Shown: positions 26,967-34,613 of the stretch, one piece after another
Layout: each line of letters opens with the position of its first letter
Numbering within the stretch: the stretch's first letter is position 1
Source of the DNA: an uncultured Christensenella sp.
GTDB lineage: Bacteria; Bacillota; Clostridia; Christensenellales; Borkfalkiaceae
Length of the DNA: 64,000 nucleotides
Assembly: GCA_910579705.1 (NCBI GenBank)
Contig: CAJTUI010000013.1
Location: 1-64,000, forward strand
Direction of reading: 5' to 3'
Notes under the pieces: model-generated
What the model was told of the DNA's origin: nothing
The model's input: the letters and a program-made list of their open reading frames with translations, nothing else
The model's database searches: none
Translations under genes and position numbers: made by a program

Positions 26967-28662
26967 TTTGATTGCCGAACCCTCTCGTCATAATGCAAAG
27001 CTCGGTTTGCCTGTCAAACAAGTGAATTCGCTTTTCGTCAAATAAAATTTTCAGTTTATCACCCGGTTGACAGTCGTTGCGGTCATTTATACAAACGACG
27101 CTATCCGCACCGTCAGAAGTAAGTTTTACAAACATTTGCGTAGTATTTCCGAGTATTTCTTTAATAGACAGTTCTGCCGTAATACCCTTTTCGTCTACTC
27201 TTATATTTTCACCGCGTATACCGAGCACAGCTTCGTGTTCCGCTCCATCGAGATATTCAGGCGTTATGTCGCGCATTTCCGAAAGTTTATAATCCTGCGT
27301 CTCGCCGTTTACAAATTTAACGTGCAATTTATTCCCGGCTCTTTTTATTGTTACGTCAAAAAAATTCATTTGCGGAGTACCTATAAACCCTGCGACAAAT
27401 TTATTTACAGGATAATCGAAAAGATTTGTCGGGCTGTCGGTCTGCTGAATTATTCCTCCCTTCATAACAACTATTCTCGTACCCATCGTCATTGCTTCCA
27501 CTTGGTCGTGAGTTACGTAAATGAACGTGGTTTTAAGTGAGTTATGAAGTTTTACGATTTCCGAACGCATCGAAGTTCTGAGCTTTGCGTCAAGGTTTGA
27601 AAGTGGTTCGTCCAAAAGCATTACCTTCGGTTCGCGCACAATAGCGCGCCCTAATGCAATACGCTGCCTTTGTCCGCCGGACATTGCTTTGGGCTTTATA
27701 TCCAAAAGCTCTGTAACACCCAAAACTTCCGCCGCCCACTTAACTTTCTTTTCGATTTCTTCCTTCGGTATATGCTTATAAACGTACGCCTGTACGGGAG
27801 TAGTTTTGTAATATTCCAAATCACGTTCTAGCTTTTTCTTTCTTTCCGCAAGAGCGAGCTTTATCTCGCTTTCGGTCACTTCGGAAAGGTTAACCCCTGC
27901 CGTTTCGGCAAGCTCCGCCGCAAGTTTTTCTACTTCAGCTGCGTCTTTCCCCGCATATCTCAATCTGATAACCTTTATTGCGGCTTTTTGCGCGGCAAGA
28001 ACTTTATTAACTTTGTCAGAAATATCTTTCTCCGTTTCGGCATATTTTGCTTTAACCTTTTTCAGCTCTTCGCCCTGCTTATTTGCCGTTTCGTTCGCCA
28101 TTTGTGAAAGCATAAGCAAATATTCGTCTTTTATAACAAGCAGTTTGCGTTTAAAAACCGCTTCGGTATCGCTTTCTTCGGCATAACGCAAATCTGCGAT
28201 TACCGTATTTAAACCGCGTTTAACTTCGCTTATCTTTTTTTTATTGATAGCTTTGACAAGATTGCCGTTTTCGTCCGTTTTTTCTACGGGTATTTTTCGC
28301 ATTCTTAAACCGAACGCGATATTTTCGCCCGCCGTCATGTGAGGATAAAGTGCATAATTCTGGAAAACCATTGCGATATCCCTGTCCTTAGGCTCGACAT
28401 CATTGACAAATCTGTCGCCTATGTACAGGTCGCCCGCCGTTATATCCTCTAACCCCGCTATCATTCGTAAAGTCGTTGACTTACCGCAACCCGACGGTCC
28501 GACGAACACGATAAACTCACCGTCTTCGATTTCCATATTGAAATCTTTAACGGCGAGAAAATCTCCGTTACGTCTTTTGTCCGTATTATTCTTCTTGCGC
28601 TTCTTTTGCTTTTCTTTACTTTGATACAGTTTGTAAACGTGTCTTAAAGTTAACCCTGCCAT
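26956..28662 (-). CDS. msmX: Sugar ABC transporter ATPase, MsmX/UgpC family, with large helical insertion
   Basis: This is the energising subunit for CUT1 importers. It has Walker A GPSGCGKST (55-63), Q-loop Gln101, signature MSGGQRQR (327-334), Walker B VMLLDEP, H-loop THDQVEA, and a C-terminal TOBE/MOP regulatory region. Members are normally about 370 residues; this one has 568. The excess is an approximately 175-residue Lys/Ala/Glu-rich segment (about 126-299) between the Q-loop and the signature, inside the helical subdomain that faces the permeases. A second short lysine-rich insert lies at residues 16-34. The reading frame is open throughout and all ATP-binding motifs are kept, so it is likely functional. 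It is encoded with its own transporter, whereas most Bacillota share one MsmX among many importers. Confidence 0.92.
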   Translation of the reverse strand: MAGLTLRHVYKLYQSKEKQKKRKKNNTDKRRNGDFLAVKDFNMEIEDGEFIVFVGPSGCGKSTTLRMIAGLEDITAGDLYIGDRFVNDVEPKDRDIAMVFQNYALYPHMTAGENIAFGLRMRKIPVEKTDENGNLVKAINKKKISEVKRGLNTVIADLRYAEESDTEAVFKRKLLVIKDEYLLMLSQMANETANKQGEELKKVKAKYAETEKDISDKVNKVLAAQKAAIKVIRLRYAGKDAAEVEKLAAELAETAGVNLSEVTESEIKLALAERKKKLERDLEYYKTTPVQAYVYKHIPKEEIEKKVKWAAEVLGVTELLDIKPKAMSGGQRQRIALGRAIVREPKVMLLDEPLSNLDAKLRTSMRSEIVKLHNSLKTTFIYVTHDQVEAMTMGTRIVVMKGGIIQQTDSPTNLFDYPVNKFVAGFIGTPQMNFFDVTIKRAGNKLHVKFVNGETQDYKLSEMRDITPEYLDGAEHEAVLGIRGENIRVDEKGITAELSIKEILGNTTQMFVKLTSDGADSVVCINDRNDCQPGDKLKILFDEKRIHLFDRQTELCIMTRGFGNQNEN

Positions 28663-28684
28663 TTAGTTTCCGCCTTATATTTTT

Positions 28685-29575
28685 TTATCTGAAAAACAAT
28701 CCTTTGGCTTTTAACCACTCAAAGGGGTCGTCTTCTTCGTTTTTCGTTTTAATTTTGTATTCGCTCGGCGTCATTCCCTTTTTCTCTTTAAACACCCGCG
28801 AAAAATATTTTATATCGGTATATCCAACCCATTGCGCAGCGGCGGCAACGTCGAAGTTATAAGTTTGCATCTGGTCGCACGCAACGGAAATTCTATAAGA
28901 ATTGATATAGTCGATAGGCGACATATTCAAATATTCCGAAAACAATCTTTCAATTGCGCTTGAAGATATGCCGCATACTTCACATACTTTTTTTGCGCCC
29001 ATCGTCGGCAAAGCGTAATTGTTATTTATATAAATAAGAATTTCCCGTAACGTTTTCTTTTTATAGAGGTCTTTAATATCCGTATATTTTCCATACTCTT
29101 GCTCTATCAGCTTGCTTATAATAAGCATAAAATAAGCGGTACAGCGCATTTGTTGATATTCGCTTGAATCGTATGACAGATACATCTTTTTCATTAGCTC
29201 GACATATTCTGAAAAATCGCTATCGATATGTTTTTTAATATTTTCTTTTGTAAAACCGCAAACCGACATCAATCCGTCGATTTCGTTGCCGTCGAAATCA
29301 ATCCAGATATATGACCACGGGTCGTGCTTATCGGGCTTATAACAATATCTCTCGCCTTTATATAATAAGAAAACTTCATTCCGTCTTATCGTATATTCTT
29401 TTCCCGCTTCATCAACAACGTATCCTTGCCCATAAAGAACAAATAAAATCGTATATCTTGAATTTTTATAATCTTCGACTTTTTTACGCGGGTCGCAGTA
29501 TTCCTGTCCTATTTTTAAAATATCAATCGTAAGATTCGTATCATCAATAAGCGTTGTCTTTAAAGAAAAATTCAT
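28685..29575 (-). CDS. AraC-family transcriptional regulator of the sugar locus
   Basis: This 296-residue regulator has an N-terminal cupin-like sugar-sensing domain (about 15-150, with the sequence YKGERYCYKPDKHDPW) and a C-terminal AraC domain with two helix-turn-helix units (about 185-285; the second ends VGYTDIKYFSRVFKEKKGMTPSEYK). It is the first gene of the leftward operon, 22 bases before the ATPase gene, and probably activates the locus in response to an imported sugar. The intergenic region upstream has a TATACA box, an inverted repeat overlapping it and a longer AT palindrome, all possible control sites. Confidence 0.9.
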   Translation of the reverse strand: MNFSLKTTLIDDTNLTIDILKIGQEYCDPRKKVEDYKNSRYTILFVLYGQGYVVDEAGKEYTIRRNEVFLLYKGERYCYKPDKHDPWSYIWIDFDGNEIDGLMSVCGFTKENIKKHIDSDFSEYVELMKKMYLSYDSSEYQQMRCTAYFMLIISKLIEQEYGKYTDIKDLYKKKTLREILIYINNNYALPTMGAKKVCEVCGISSSAIERLFSEYLNMSPIDYINSYRISVACDQMQTYNFDVAAAAQWVGYTDIKYFSRVFKEKKGMTPSEYKIKTKNEEDDPFEWLKAKGLFFR

Positions 29576-29593
29576 AAATCATAACTACCCTTA

Positions 29594-29617
29594 TGTATAG
29601 AAGTTGATTTTGTCAAC
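29594..29617 (-). promoter_or_regulatory. Putative AraC-gene core promoter with overlapping inverted repeat
   Basis: A minus-strand TATACA (plus 594-599) lies 18 bases before the AraC gene start. Just upstream, GTTGA (603-607) and TCAAC (613-617) form an inverted repeat around five bases, placed where a regulator could touch the polymerase site. The -35 match is weak, which would fit an activated promoter. The assignment is tentative. Confidence 0.4.
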
Positions 29618-29647
29618 AACTTTCAAATTTTGAGCCTGTTGCACAAG

Positions 29648-29673
29648 ATATTATTATTTAAATTTAATAATAT
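29648..29673. repeat. AT-rich palindrome upstream of the AraC gene
   Basis: Nine-base arms (648-656 and 665-673) are perfectly complementary around eight A/T bases. The site is 73 bases before the AraC gene start. It could be an operator for the sugar locus or a weak hairpin; A/T composition alone makes short palindromes fairly likely. Confidence 0.4.
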
Positions 29674-29734
29674 GGCAATACTTGCATCTGTTTTTGGGGA
29701 AAAAGTCCACCTCAAATTAGTATGCAGTAAAAAA

Positions 29735-29908
29735 AATTTAAAAAACGCCGTTCCTCTCACGAAGAACGACGCTGCAGAATATACCGTTCATCGCCGATTC
29801 GCCAAAATAAAATTACATTTCACCAAAGGGATTTGTAAACAACGATTGGGTATAGTTCCACCTAAACTATGCCCCATGATGAATAATAATATGCAATTTT
29901 ATTTTGGC
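29735..29908 (-). ncRNA. Probable structured small RNA of about 170 nt (class not recognised)
   Basis: A near-consensus promoter predicts a start at about 29908, and a terminator hairpin with T-run ends the transcript near 29735. The predicted RNA begins with an 18-base arm (29908 to 29891) that pairs with 29818 to 29801 with one G-U wobble. Inside this long stem is a second hairpin with ten-base arms (GGGCATAGTT and AACTATACCC) around a seven-base loop. No protein frame on this strand spans it. A 6S-like RNA or a regulatory leader for the AraC operon are the main options. The 6S length would be about right, but the stem closes well before the 3' end, so I do not assign it. Confidence 0.6.
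29736..29771 (-). terminator. Rho-independent terminator of the small RNA
   Basis: On the minus strand eight-base arms (29771-29764 and 29753-29746), with one G-U pair, enclose a ten-base loop and are followed at once by a run of six T and then eight T after three A. It would end the small RNA and possibly read-through from the ligase gene. Confidence 0.8.
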
Positions 29909-29914
29909 TCTTTC

Positions 29915-29943
29915 ATTTTAGCAAAAATCTGTAGATTTGTCAA
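29915..29943 (-). promoter_or_regulatory. Strong sigma-A promoter of the small RNA
   Basis: On the minus strand TTGACA (plus 938-943) is separated by exactly 17 bases from TAAAAT (plus 915-920). This is the best promoter match in the region. It lies just after the ligase stop codon and points at the structured RNA, with a predicted start at the base of its closing stem. Confidence 0.8.
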
Positions 29944-29958
29944 TATTTAAAAGAAATT

Positions 29959-30876
29959 TTACTTATCATCCCTTAACCCTTTCCATATAGGTTGGCGCAT
30001 TCCCCCGCTCTCGGTTTCGTGCATAAAATGAGCAGTTCCAACGAGCTGCGGTTTTAGCCACACGACGTTTTTATATTTATCGAACCACTGTTTTTTGACC
30101 GTGTTCTTTTTTGCAAATTCGGCAATGATTCTCTGCTCTGCTTTGGATACACCGAGATAGACTTTGCCTCTGCATTTAAGCTTGCCCTTATTGTCATAGT
30201 AACCGAGAATTAAATCTTTAACCTTTCCGTCCTCGTCTGGCTGATACCCTAAAACAAGCAAGTCCTCGTCCTGCATAACTTTTATCTTTATCCAATCGTG
30301 TGTGCGCTTGCCTATGTGGTATAGTCCGTCCTTCTTTTTGGCTACGATGCCCTCCAAATTCTCCTCCTTCGCAAGCTCGAAAAAAGCCACTCCCGTTGTT
30401 GATACATAGCGGGATATGCTTAAATTAAAGCCCTCTTTTACATTTTCGGAAAGTATTTTTTTACGTTCCATTAAAGGCATATCCGTAAGGTCTTTGCCGT
30501 CGCAATATAAAATATCATAGGCGGCGAACTGTACGGGATTTTTCTTTGCCGCAAGCGATATTCTGAAACTATCCGTCATAAGGCTACGCCGTTGCAGAGC
30601 AAAAAAATCGGGCTTGCCGTTTGTCAGAACGACAAGCTCTCCGTCAAGTATTACACGCTTTTTTACGCACTTGCAAATATCCGAAAGTTCTGGATAAATT
30701 GGGGTCAATTCCTTAAACCGCTTATTTTGCAGAGATACCGATTTAGGCTCTATATAAGCCACGCAACGTATTCCGTCCAACTTCAATTCGTATATATAGT
30801 CCTCGTCATCAAATGGCTCTTTGACCTCGTGCAATAGCATAGGCGAGATATTTTTTTCTTCAAATAAATCGCTCAC
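29959..30876 (-). CDS. ligD: ATP-dependent DNA ligase, LigD ligase domain only
   Basis: This ligase seals double-strand breaks in the two-component bacterial end-joining pathway. It has the adenylated Lys32 in ELKLDGIR, motif III FAAYDILY, motif IV EGIVAKK, motif V DWIKIK, and a C-terminal OB fold (about 205-305). At 305 residues it contains only the ligase module. The polymerase and phosphoesterase domains of large LigD proteins are absent and no gene for them is in the window, so gap filling must come from elsewhere; the nearby Y-family polymerase is a candidate. Its ATG overlaps the Ku stop by four bases (ATGA), so Ku and ligase are translated together. Confidence 0.93.
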   Translation of the reverse strand: MSDLFEEKNISPMLLHEVKEPFDDEDYIYELKLDGIRCVAYIEPKSVSLQNKRFKELTPIYPELSDICKCVKKRVILDGELVVLTNGKPDFFALQRRSLMTDSFRISLAAKKNPVQFAAYDILYCDGKDLTDMPLMERKKILSENVKEGFNLSISRYVSTTGVAFFELAKEENLEGIVAKKKDGLYHIGKRTHDWIKIKVMQDEDLLVLGYQPDEDGKVKDLILGYYDNKGKLKCRGKVYLGVSKAEQRIIAEFAKKNTVKKQWFDKYKNVVWLKPQLVGTAHFMHETESGGMRQPIWKGLRDDK

Positions 30877-31688
30877 GCCTCTTTCTTCCTCGACGTCGTT
30901 TTCTTCGGTGTAGCCTTTTTAGCTTTGGGCTTCTGCGCAAGCTCAAGCGATTTTGTAAGCGCTTCCATAAGGTTCGAAACGCTTGCCGTTCCGTTCTCTT
31001 TGGGTGCTACAATTTGCTTGCCGGCAATCTTTCTCTCTATCGCTTCCTGCACCTTTTGGCGGTATTCGTCCTTATATTCGGACGGAACGAACTTTCCACT
31101 CATTCCCTCTATAATTGCCTTTGCCATTTTAAGTTCGGTGGCGCTCGGCTTTTCGGTTATTTCCTTTGCAGGATTTTTGGTTACTTCCTCTTCAAAGAAT
31201 AGCGTGTTCAAAAGCATCTGCCCGTCTTTCGCCCTTATTAAAATAAGCGTTTCTTTATTGCCTAATACTGTTTTTGCAACCGCTGCTTTACCCTCTTCCT
31301 CCATAGCTTTTAAAAGCACAACAAATGCTTTTTCCGCACCTGTTGGAACAACGTAATACGGCGTTTCAAAATACAGAGGGTCAACCTCAGACAGTTCCAC
31401 AAACTTCTCAATTGTTATATTCTTGTCTTTCTTGGATTTCAGCTTTTCAAAGTCCTTATCTTCAAAGATAACGTACTTCCCGTCCTCGTACTCAAAGCCC
31501 TTTACTATATCTTCCTGACAGACTTCTCTACCGCCGCAATCGGCGCAGGTCTTTTTATACTGCACTCGGCTGTTGGTCTTTTTGTCTATCATATTAAAAC
31601 CGATATCGTTGTTTTTGATGCTCTTATGCAGGGTTACGGGAATATAAACAAATCCGAAACTTATACTGCCTTTATAACTGTATGCCAT
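30873..31688 (-). CDS. ku: Ku DNA end-binding protein
   Basis: This homodimeric ring protein binds DNA ends and recruits the LigD ligase for non-homologous end joining. At 271 residues it has the Ku core beta-barrel (about 5-230, starting GSISFGFVYIPVTL) and a lysine-rich C-terminal tail (KPKAKKATPKKTTSRKKEA) of the kind that binds DNA. A CxxC pair at TCADCGGREVC is a zinc-ribbon-like feature of many bacterial Ku proteins. No Shine-Dalgarno is visible; a CATACT box six bases before the ATG hints at a leaderless start, but the -35 is poor. A terminator just upstream separates it from the rubredoxin gene. Confidence 0.93.
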   Translation of the reverse strand: MAYSYKGSISFGFVYIPVTLHKSIKNNDIGFNMIDKKTNSRVQYKKTCADCGGREVCQEDIVKGFEYEDGKYVIFEDKDFEKLKSKKDKNITIEKFVELSEVDPLYFETPYYVVPTGAEKAFVVLLKAMEEEGKAAVAKTVLGNKETLILIRAKDGQMLLNTLFFEEEVTKNPAKEITEKPSATELKMAKAIIEGMSGKFVPSEYKDEYRQKVQEAIERKIAGKQIVAPKENGTASVSNLMEALTKSLELAQKPKAKKATPKKTTSRKKEA

Positions 31689-31716
31689 AATGACAGTATG
31701 TGCAAAAAAAAGTAAA

Positions 31717-31740
31717 AATAGGCGGAATTGTCCGCCTATT
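31717..31740 (-). terminator. Terminator between rubredoxin and Ku genes
   Basis: Ten-base perfect arms (717-726 and 731-740) with a four-base loop are followed on the minus strand by TTTTAC and a run of nine T. It ends the rhodanese-rubredoxin transcript 22 bases after the rubredoxin stop and implies that Ku-LigD has its own promoter. Confidence 0.85.
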
Positions 31741-31761
31741 AATTCTGTTCGTACCTTTTGA

Positions 31762-31920
31762 TTATTCGGATTTATAAAATTGTTCTTTACCTACTAAGCA
31801 AAGAGGACACTCAAAATCCGCAGGAACATTCTCCCATTTTGTACCCGGTGCAATTCCGCCTTCGGGATAACCCTGAGCTTCATCATATTCCCAAGCGCAA
31901 ACTTCACAAATGTATTTCAT
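31762..31920 (-). CDS. Rubredoxin
   Basis: This is a 52-residue iron protein that carries single electrons, typically to oxygen- or peroxide-detoxifying enzymes in anaerobes. The translation begins MKYICEVCAWEYDEAQGYP and has both metal-binding loops, CEVC and CPLC followed by VGKEQF, plus the conserved aromatic residues. It lies 16 bases downstream of the rhodanese gene in the same transcript and upstream of a clear terminator. The Shine-Dalgarno AGGAG stands before the ATG. It is typical in length and complete, and marks the organism as an anaerobe. Confidence 0.93.
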   Translation of the reverse strand: MKYICEVCAWEYDEAQGYPEGGIAPGTKWENVPADFECPLCLVGKEQFYKSE

Positions 31921-31936
31921 TTATTTCTCCTTTTAT

Positions 31937-32236
31937 TTAACTTTCTTTATAGTCTGCAATACCGCCGATGTCGGTAACGTTCGAATATCCCATTTGCCGC
32001 AACTTTTTCGCCGCTCTTGCGCTTCTTGTTCCGCTATGACAGTAAACGTATAAAGGCGTTGAATAGTTTTCAACTTCAAAAATTATTTTTTCAAGTGATT
32101 GTATAGGGATATTTAAACTGCCGTTGATATGCTTAGCATTGTATTCTTCCTGAGTTCGCACATCCAAAAGCACAGCTCTTTTATTATTTCTGAAAGACTT
32201 TAACCCTTCATTAATATCATACTTTAAATGTGTCAT
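31937..32236 (-). CDS. Single-domain rhodanese-like sulfurtransferase
   Basis: This 99-residue protein has one rhodanese domain with LLDVRTQEEYNAKHINGSLNIP and the active-site cysteine in YCHSGTRSARA. Such proteins move sulfane sulfur or bind it during stress. It is the first gene of a two-gene unit with rubredoxin and is transcribed divergently from the SRAP gene, the two starts being 35 bases apart. No signal peptide is present, so it is cytoplasmic. The physiological sulfur acceptor is not known. Confidence 0.9.
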   Translation of the reverse strand: MTHLKYDINEGLKSFRNNKRAVLLDVRTQEEYNAKHINGSLNIPIQSLEKIIFEVENYSTPLYVYCHSGTRSARAAKKLRQMGYSNVTDIGGIADYKES

Positions 32237-32271
32237 ACAATAATATTCTGCAAAAAGAGCAAACTTAATGT

Positions 32272-32826
32272 ATGTGCGGAAGATTTCATTTTGGCGGTAA
32301 CGATAAAGACATACAGAAAATTTTAGAAGGACTGCCTGAAAGCGAGAAAAACGTTCAGATTAAATTCGGCGATATTTACCCAACTTACTACCTGCCCGTT
32401 ATAACACAAGATAAGCATCCGATACTTTCAAAATGGGGATTTGTACGGTTTGACGGTAAAGGCGTGCTTATTAACGCCCGTGCGGAAACGGTTACAGACA
32501 AACAGACCTTCCGCAAGAGTTTTTTGGAACGCAGATGTTTAATTCCGGCAAGCGGCTTCTACGAATGGGATACTCAAAAGAATAAGTACTACTTTGAACG
32601 TTCGGACGGAAAAGTATTATATCTTGGTGGTTTCTTCCGCAATGAGGACGGCGAAAGCAAGTTTATTATTCTTACAAAACAGTCCACCCCGCCCGTAGAA
32701 AGATACCACCACCGCATACCCGTTATTGTGGGCGACGATATAAAAGACTATTATTTGAACGATACAAATTTTGCCCGTCAATTCATATTAACGGACAATC
32801 AAATAAAACTAAAAGCGCACTCGTAA
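32272..32826 (+). CDS. SRAP/HMCES-type abasic-site DNA-protein crosslink protein (YedK family)
   Basis: This 184-residue protein begins MCGRF, so after removal of Met the N-terminal Cys2 is exposed; in this family it forms a protective crosslink with abasic sites in single-stranded DNA. Other family marks are INARAET, RRCLIPASGFYEW with the catalytic Glu and, near the end, HHRIPVIV with the key His. It is about 40 residues shorter at the C-terminus than E. coli YedK but retains all active-site blocks. It sits between the rubredoxin/rhodanese unit and the Y-family polymerase gene, in a cluster with Ku and LigD. The stop lies 8 bases from the convergent polymerase stop. Confidence 0.92.
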   Translation: MCGRFHFGGNDKDIQKILEGLPESEKNVQIKFGDIYPTYYLPVITQDKHPILSKWGFVRFDGKGVLINARAETVTDKQTFRKSFLERRCLIPASGFYEWDTQKNKYYFERSDGKVLYLGGFFRNEDGESKFIILTKQSTPPVERYHHRIPVIVGDDIKDYYLNDTNFARQFILTDNQIKLKAHS

Positions 32827-32834
32827 AGTGTGCT

Positions 32835-34085
32835 TTACTTATTGTTTTTGAAAAAGCTGTACGGGTGAATTGTGTGTTCCCCTTTTATATCCAAATCTTT
32901 GAGCTTCGGGTCATTGTAAACTATAGCCGCTTGGATTATATTGTTTCCGTACTTCGCCCGTAGCTTGTCTATTGCATTATCCAACCGCTTTTGCTTTTCG
33001 TCCTTTTCCAAATCCCCAAACAAATCAAGCTGTTCGTTTCCGAATAAAAAGTCCGAAACAGATATTCCCAAGCTGCGCACAGGCTTTTCCCACGGAAATA
33101 CTTCCTTAAACAATTTAAACGCAGTTTTTGCCACATCATGCACGGTGCCGGAAGGTCGGGGCAATTTCCCTTGTTTCTGATAGCCCACCAAATTATTTGC
33201 CCTTGCATAGACGTGAACAGTGCGGGCTTTATTAAGACCCGCCTCTCTCATTCTTGCGCATACACTGTCCGCAAGCAGATAAATTACAGGCTCTACGTCA
33301 TTGTCGTCCACCAAATCTCTATAAACGGTTAAGCTGTTGCCTATGGATTTAATTGATTCCTCTTCGCCTATTTTTGTTACAGGCGATTCGTCCTTGCCGT
33401 TTGCAAACGTATGAAGATAACTTCCCCACTTACCGAGCAGATTTACAAGCGTCTGCTCATCGGCTTGGGCAAGGTCGCCTATTGTTTTTATGCCTATACG
33501 GTTGAGCTTCTGTTGCGTAGCTCTGCCGACGTACAACAAATCTTCCACGGGTAAAGTCCAGACTTTTGTTTTATAGTTTTCGGGGGTAATTTCTGTCACT
33601 GCGTCCGGCTTTTTCATATCCGAGCCGAGCTTTGCAAATATCTTGTTCCAGCTTACCCCTATACTTACGGTTAGCCCTATTTCTTTTTTTATCCGCTCTC
33701 TTATTATTTCGGCTATCTCTCTGCCGTTGCCGAACAGCTTTAAACTTGAACTCACATCCAGCCAACATTCGTCTATGCCGTAGGCTTCTATTCTGTCCGC
33801 ATAATCCTCGTAAATTTTCCGCACTTCTCTCGACACGTTGATATAGGTAGAAAAGTCCGCCTGCACTTCCACAAGTGTATCACCGCATTTCTGCTTTGCT
33901 TCCCAATATACGTCGCCCGTCTTAACACCTAAGCCTTTGGCGAGCATATTTTTGGCGAGAACTATCCCGTGCCTGTCCTCCTTACTGCCTACCACGACTA
34001 CGGGTTTATCCATTATTTCGGGATTTCTTAAACACTCGACAGAGGCGTAAAAATTATTCAAATCGCTGTGCAGGATTGTTCGCAT
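32835..34085 (-). CDS. dinB: Y-family DNA polymerase (DinB/UmuC type)
   Basis: This is a translesion DNA polymerase. I place the start at the ATG at 34085, giving MRTILHSDLNNFYASVE, the standard family N-terminus; a longer frame adds 19 unrelated residues. Catalytic acids appear in HSDLNNFY and in YGIDECWLDVS. A helix-hairpin-helix region (VEDLLYVGRATQQKLNRIGIKT, shortened here to its core VGRATQQKL) and a little-finger domain follow. A beta-clamp-type motif QLDLFGD lies near residue 370. It is the third gene of a unit with a zinc-ribbon protein and an uncharacterised protein. Clustering with Ku, LigD and SRAP suggests a damage-tolerance island. Confidence 0.92.
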   Translation of the reverse strand: MRTILHSDLNNFYASVECLRNPEIMDKPVVVVGSKEDRHGIVLAKNMLAKGLGVKTGDVYWEAKQKCGDTLVEVQADFSTYINVSREVRKIYEDYADRIEAYGIDECWLDVSSSLKLFGNGREIAEIIRERIKKEIGLTVSIGVSWNKIFAKLGSDMKKPDAVTEITPENYKTKVWTLPVEDLLYVGRATQQKLNRIGIKTIGDLAQADEQTLVNLLGKWGSYLHTFANGKDESPVTKIGEEESIKSIGNSLTVYRDLVDDNDVEPVIYLLADSVCARMREAGLNKARTVHVYARANNLVGYQKQGKLPRPSGTVHDVAKTAFKLFKEVFPWEKPVRSLGISVSDFLFGNEQLDLFGDLEKDEKQKRLDNAIDKLRAKYGNNIIQAAIVYNDPKLKDLDIKGEHTIHPYSFFKNNK

Positions 34086-34113
34086 AAAATTATTATGCGC
34101 AAAAAAATAAGGC

Positions 34114-34377
34114 TTACGACTGCCCCGCAAGCCTTTCCACAAACCATTGATTTGTTTGTTTATCCAAATATAAAATTTTTTCTCTGCCTCTAATAATCAC
34201 CTTATATTTTCTCGTAAGCACTCCGCCCGTATGCTCGGGCGGAGCGTTTCTCTCATCTATGATTTTATCTATTTCGTACAGTGTTCCGTCCGTCCACTCT
34301 ATTGCAACAGGTTTCATTAAACCGTCCGAATTTATTTTTAAATAAACCGCAACGTAAATCTTTTCGTAACTAAGCAT
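34114..34377 (-). CDS. Conserved protein of unknown function found beside Y-family polymerases
   Basis: I place the start at the ATG at 34377, giving an 87-residue protein beginning MLSYEKIYVAVYLKIN; the longer frame would overlap the upstream zinc-ribbon gene. Core strings are KPVAIEWTDGTLYEIDKI, YKVIIRGREKILYLD and QWFVERL. From memory, similar short proteins occur next to DinB/UmuC genes in Clostridia, but no function is known to me. It is a small, basic, beta-rich protein without a membrane segment. Its stop lies 28 bases before the polymerase start, so it is co-transcribed with it. Confidence 0.75.
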   Translation of the reverse strand: MLSYEKIYVAVYLKINSDGLMKPVAIEWTDGTLYEIDKIIDERNAPPEHTGGVLTRKYKVIIRGREKILYLDKQTNQWFVERLAGQS

Positions 34378-34417
34378 ATAGTTAGTATGGTCATTATATA
34401 ACAAAATAACGGCAGAT

Positions 34418-34579
34418 CTACTCCGCCGTTTCGTCTTCATTTTTTTGATTTTTAAATTCATCGGATTTTGCATTAAATTGTTTTTCACATTTTGAACATA
34501 CTACCGAACCTTTGGTTTCTTTCAAATCAAGTCCTTTTTGCTGCGCTCCGCAATACGGACAAATAACCGTATATAACAT
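34418..34579 (-). CDS. Small zinc-ribbon protein
   Basis: This 53-residue protein begins MLYTVICPYCGAQQKG and has a second metal site in VVCSKCEKQF, so it is a four-cysteine zinc ribbon. The tail is acidic (KNEDETAE). A Shine-Dalgarno AGGAG stands ten bases before the ATG, and a perfect promoter lies 35 bases upstream. It is the first gene of the unit that ends with the Y-family polymerase. A hairpin overlaps its stop codon (34408-34432), which may reduce read-through to the next gene. The function is unknown. Confidence 0.8.
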   Translation of the reverse strand: MLYTVICPYCGAQQKGLDLKETKGSVVCSKCEKQFNAKSDEFKNQKNEDETAE

Positions 34580-34613
34580 ACTTCGTCATCTCCTATCGTT
34601 AATAAGCGAATAT

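Noticed and set aside
29830..29875. T-box-like string (AGGTGGAAC) in the small-RNA region
   Set aside because: The match to the T-box consensus is partial, there is no specifier loop recognised, and the downstream gene is an AraC regulator, not an amino-acid gene.
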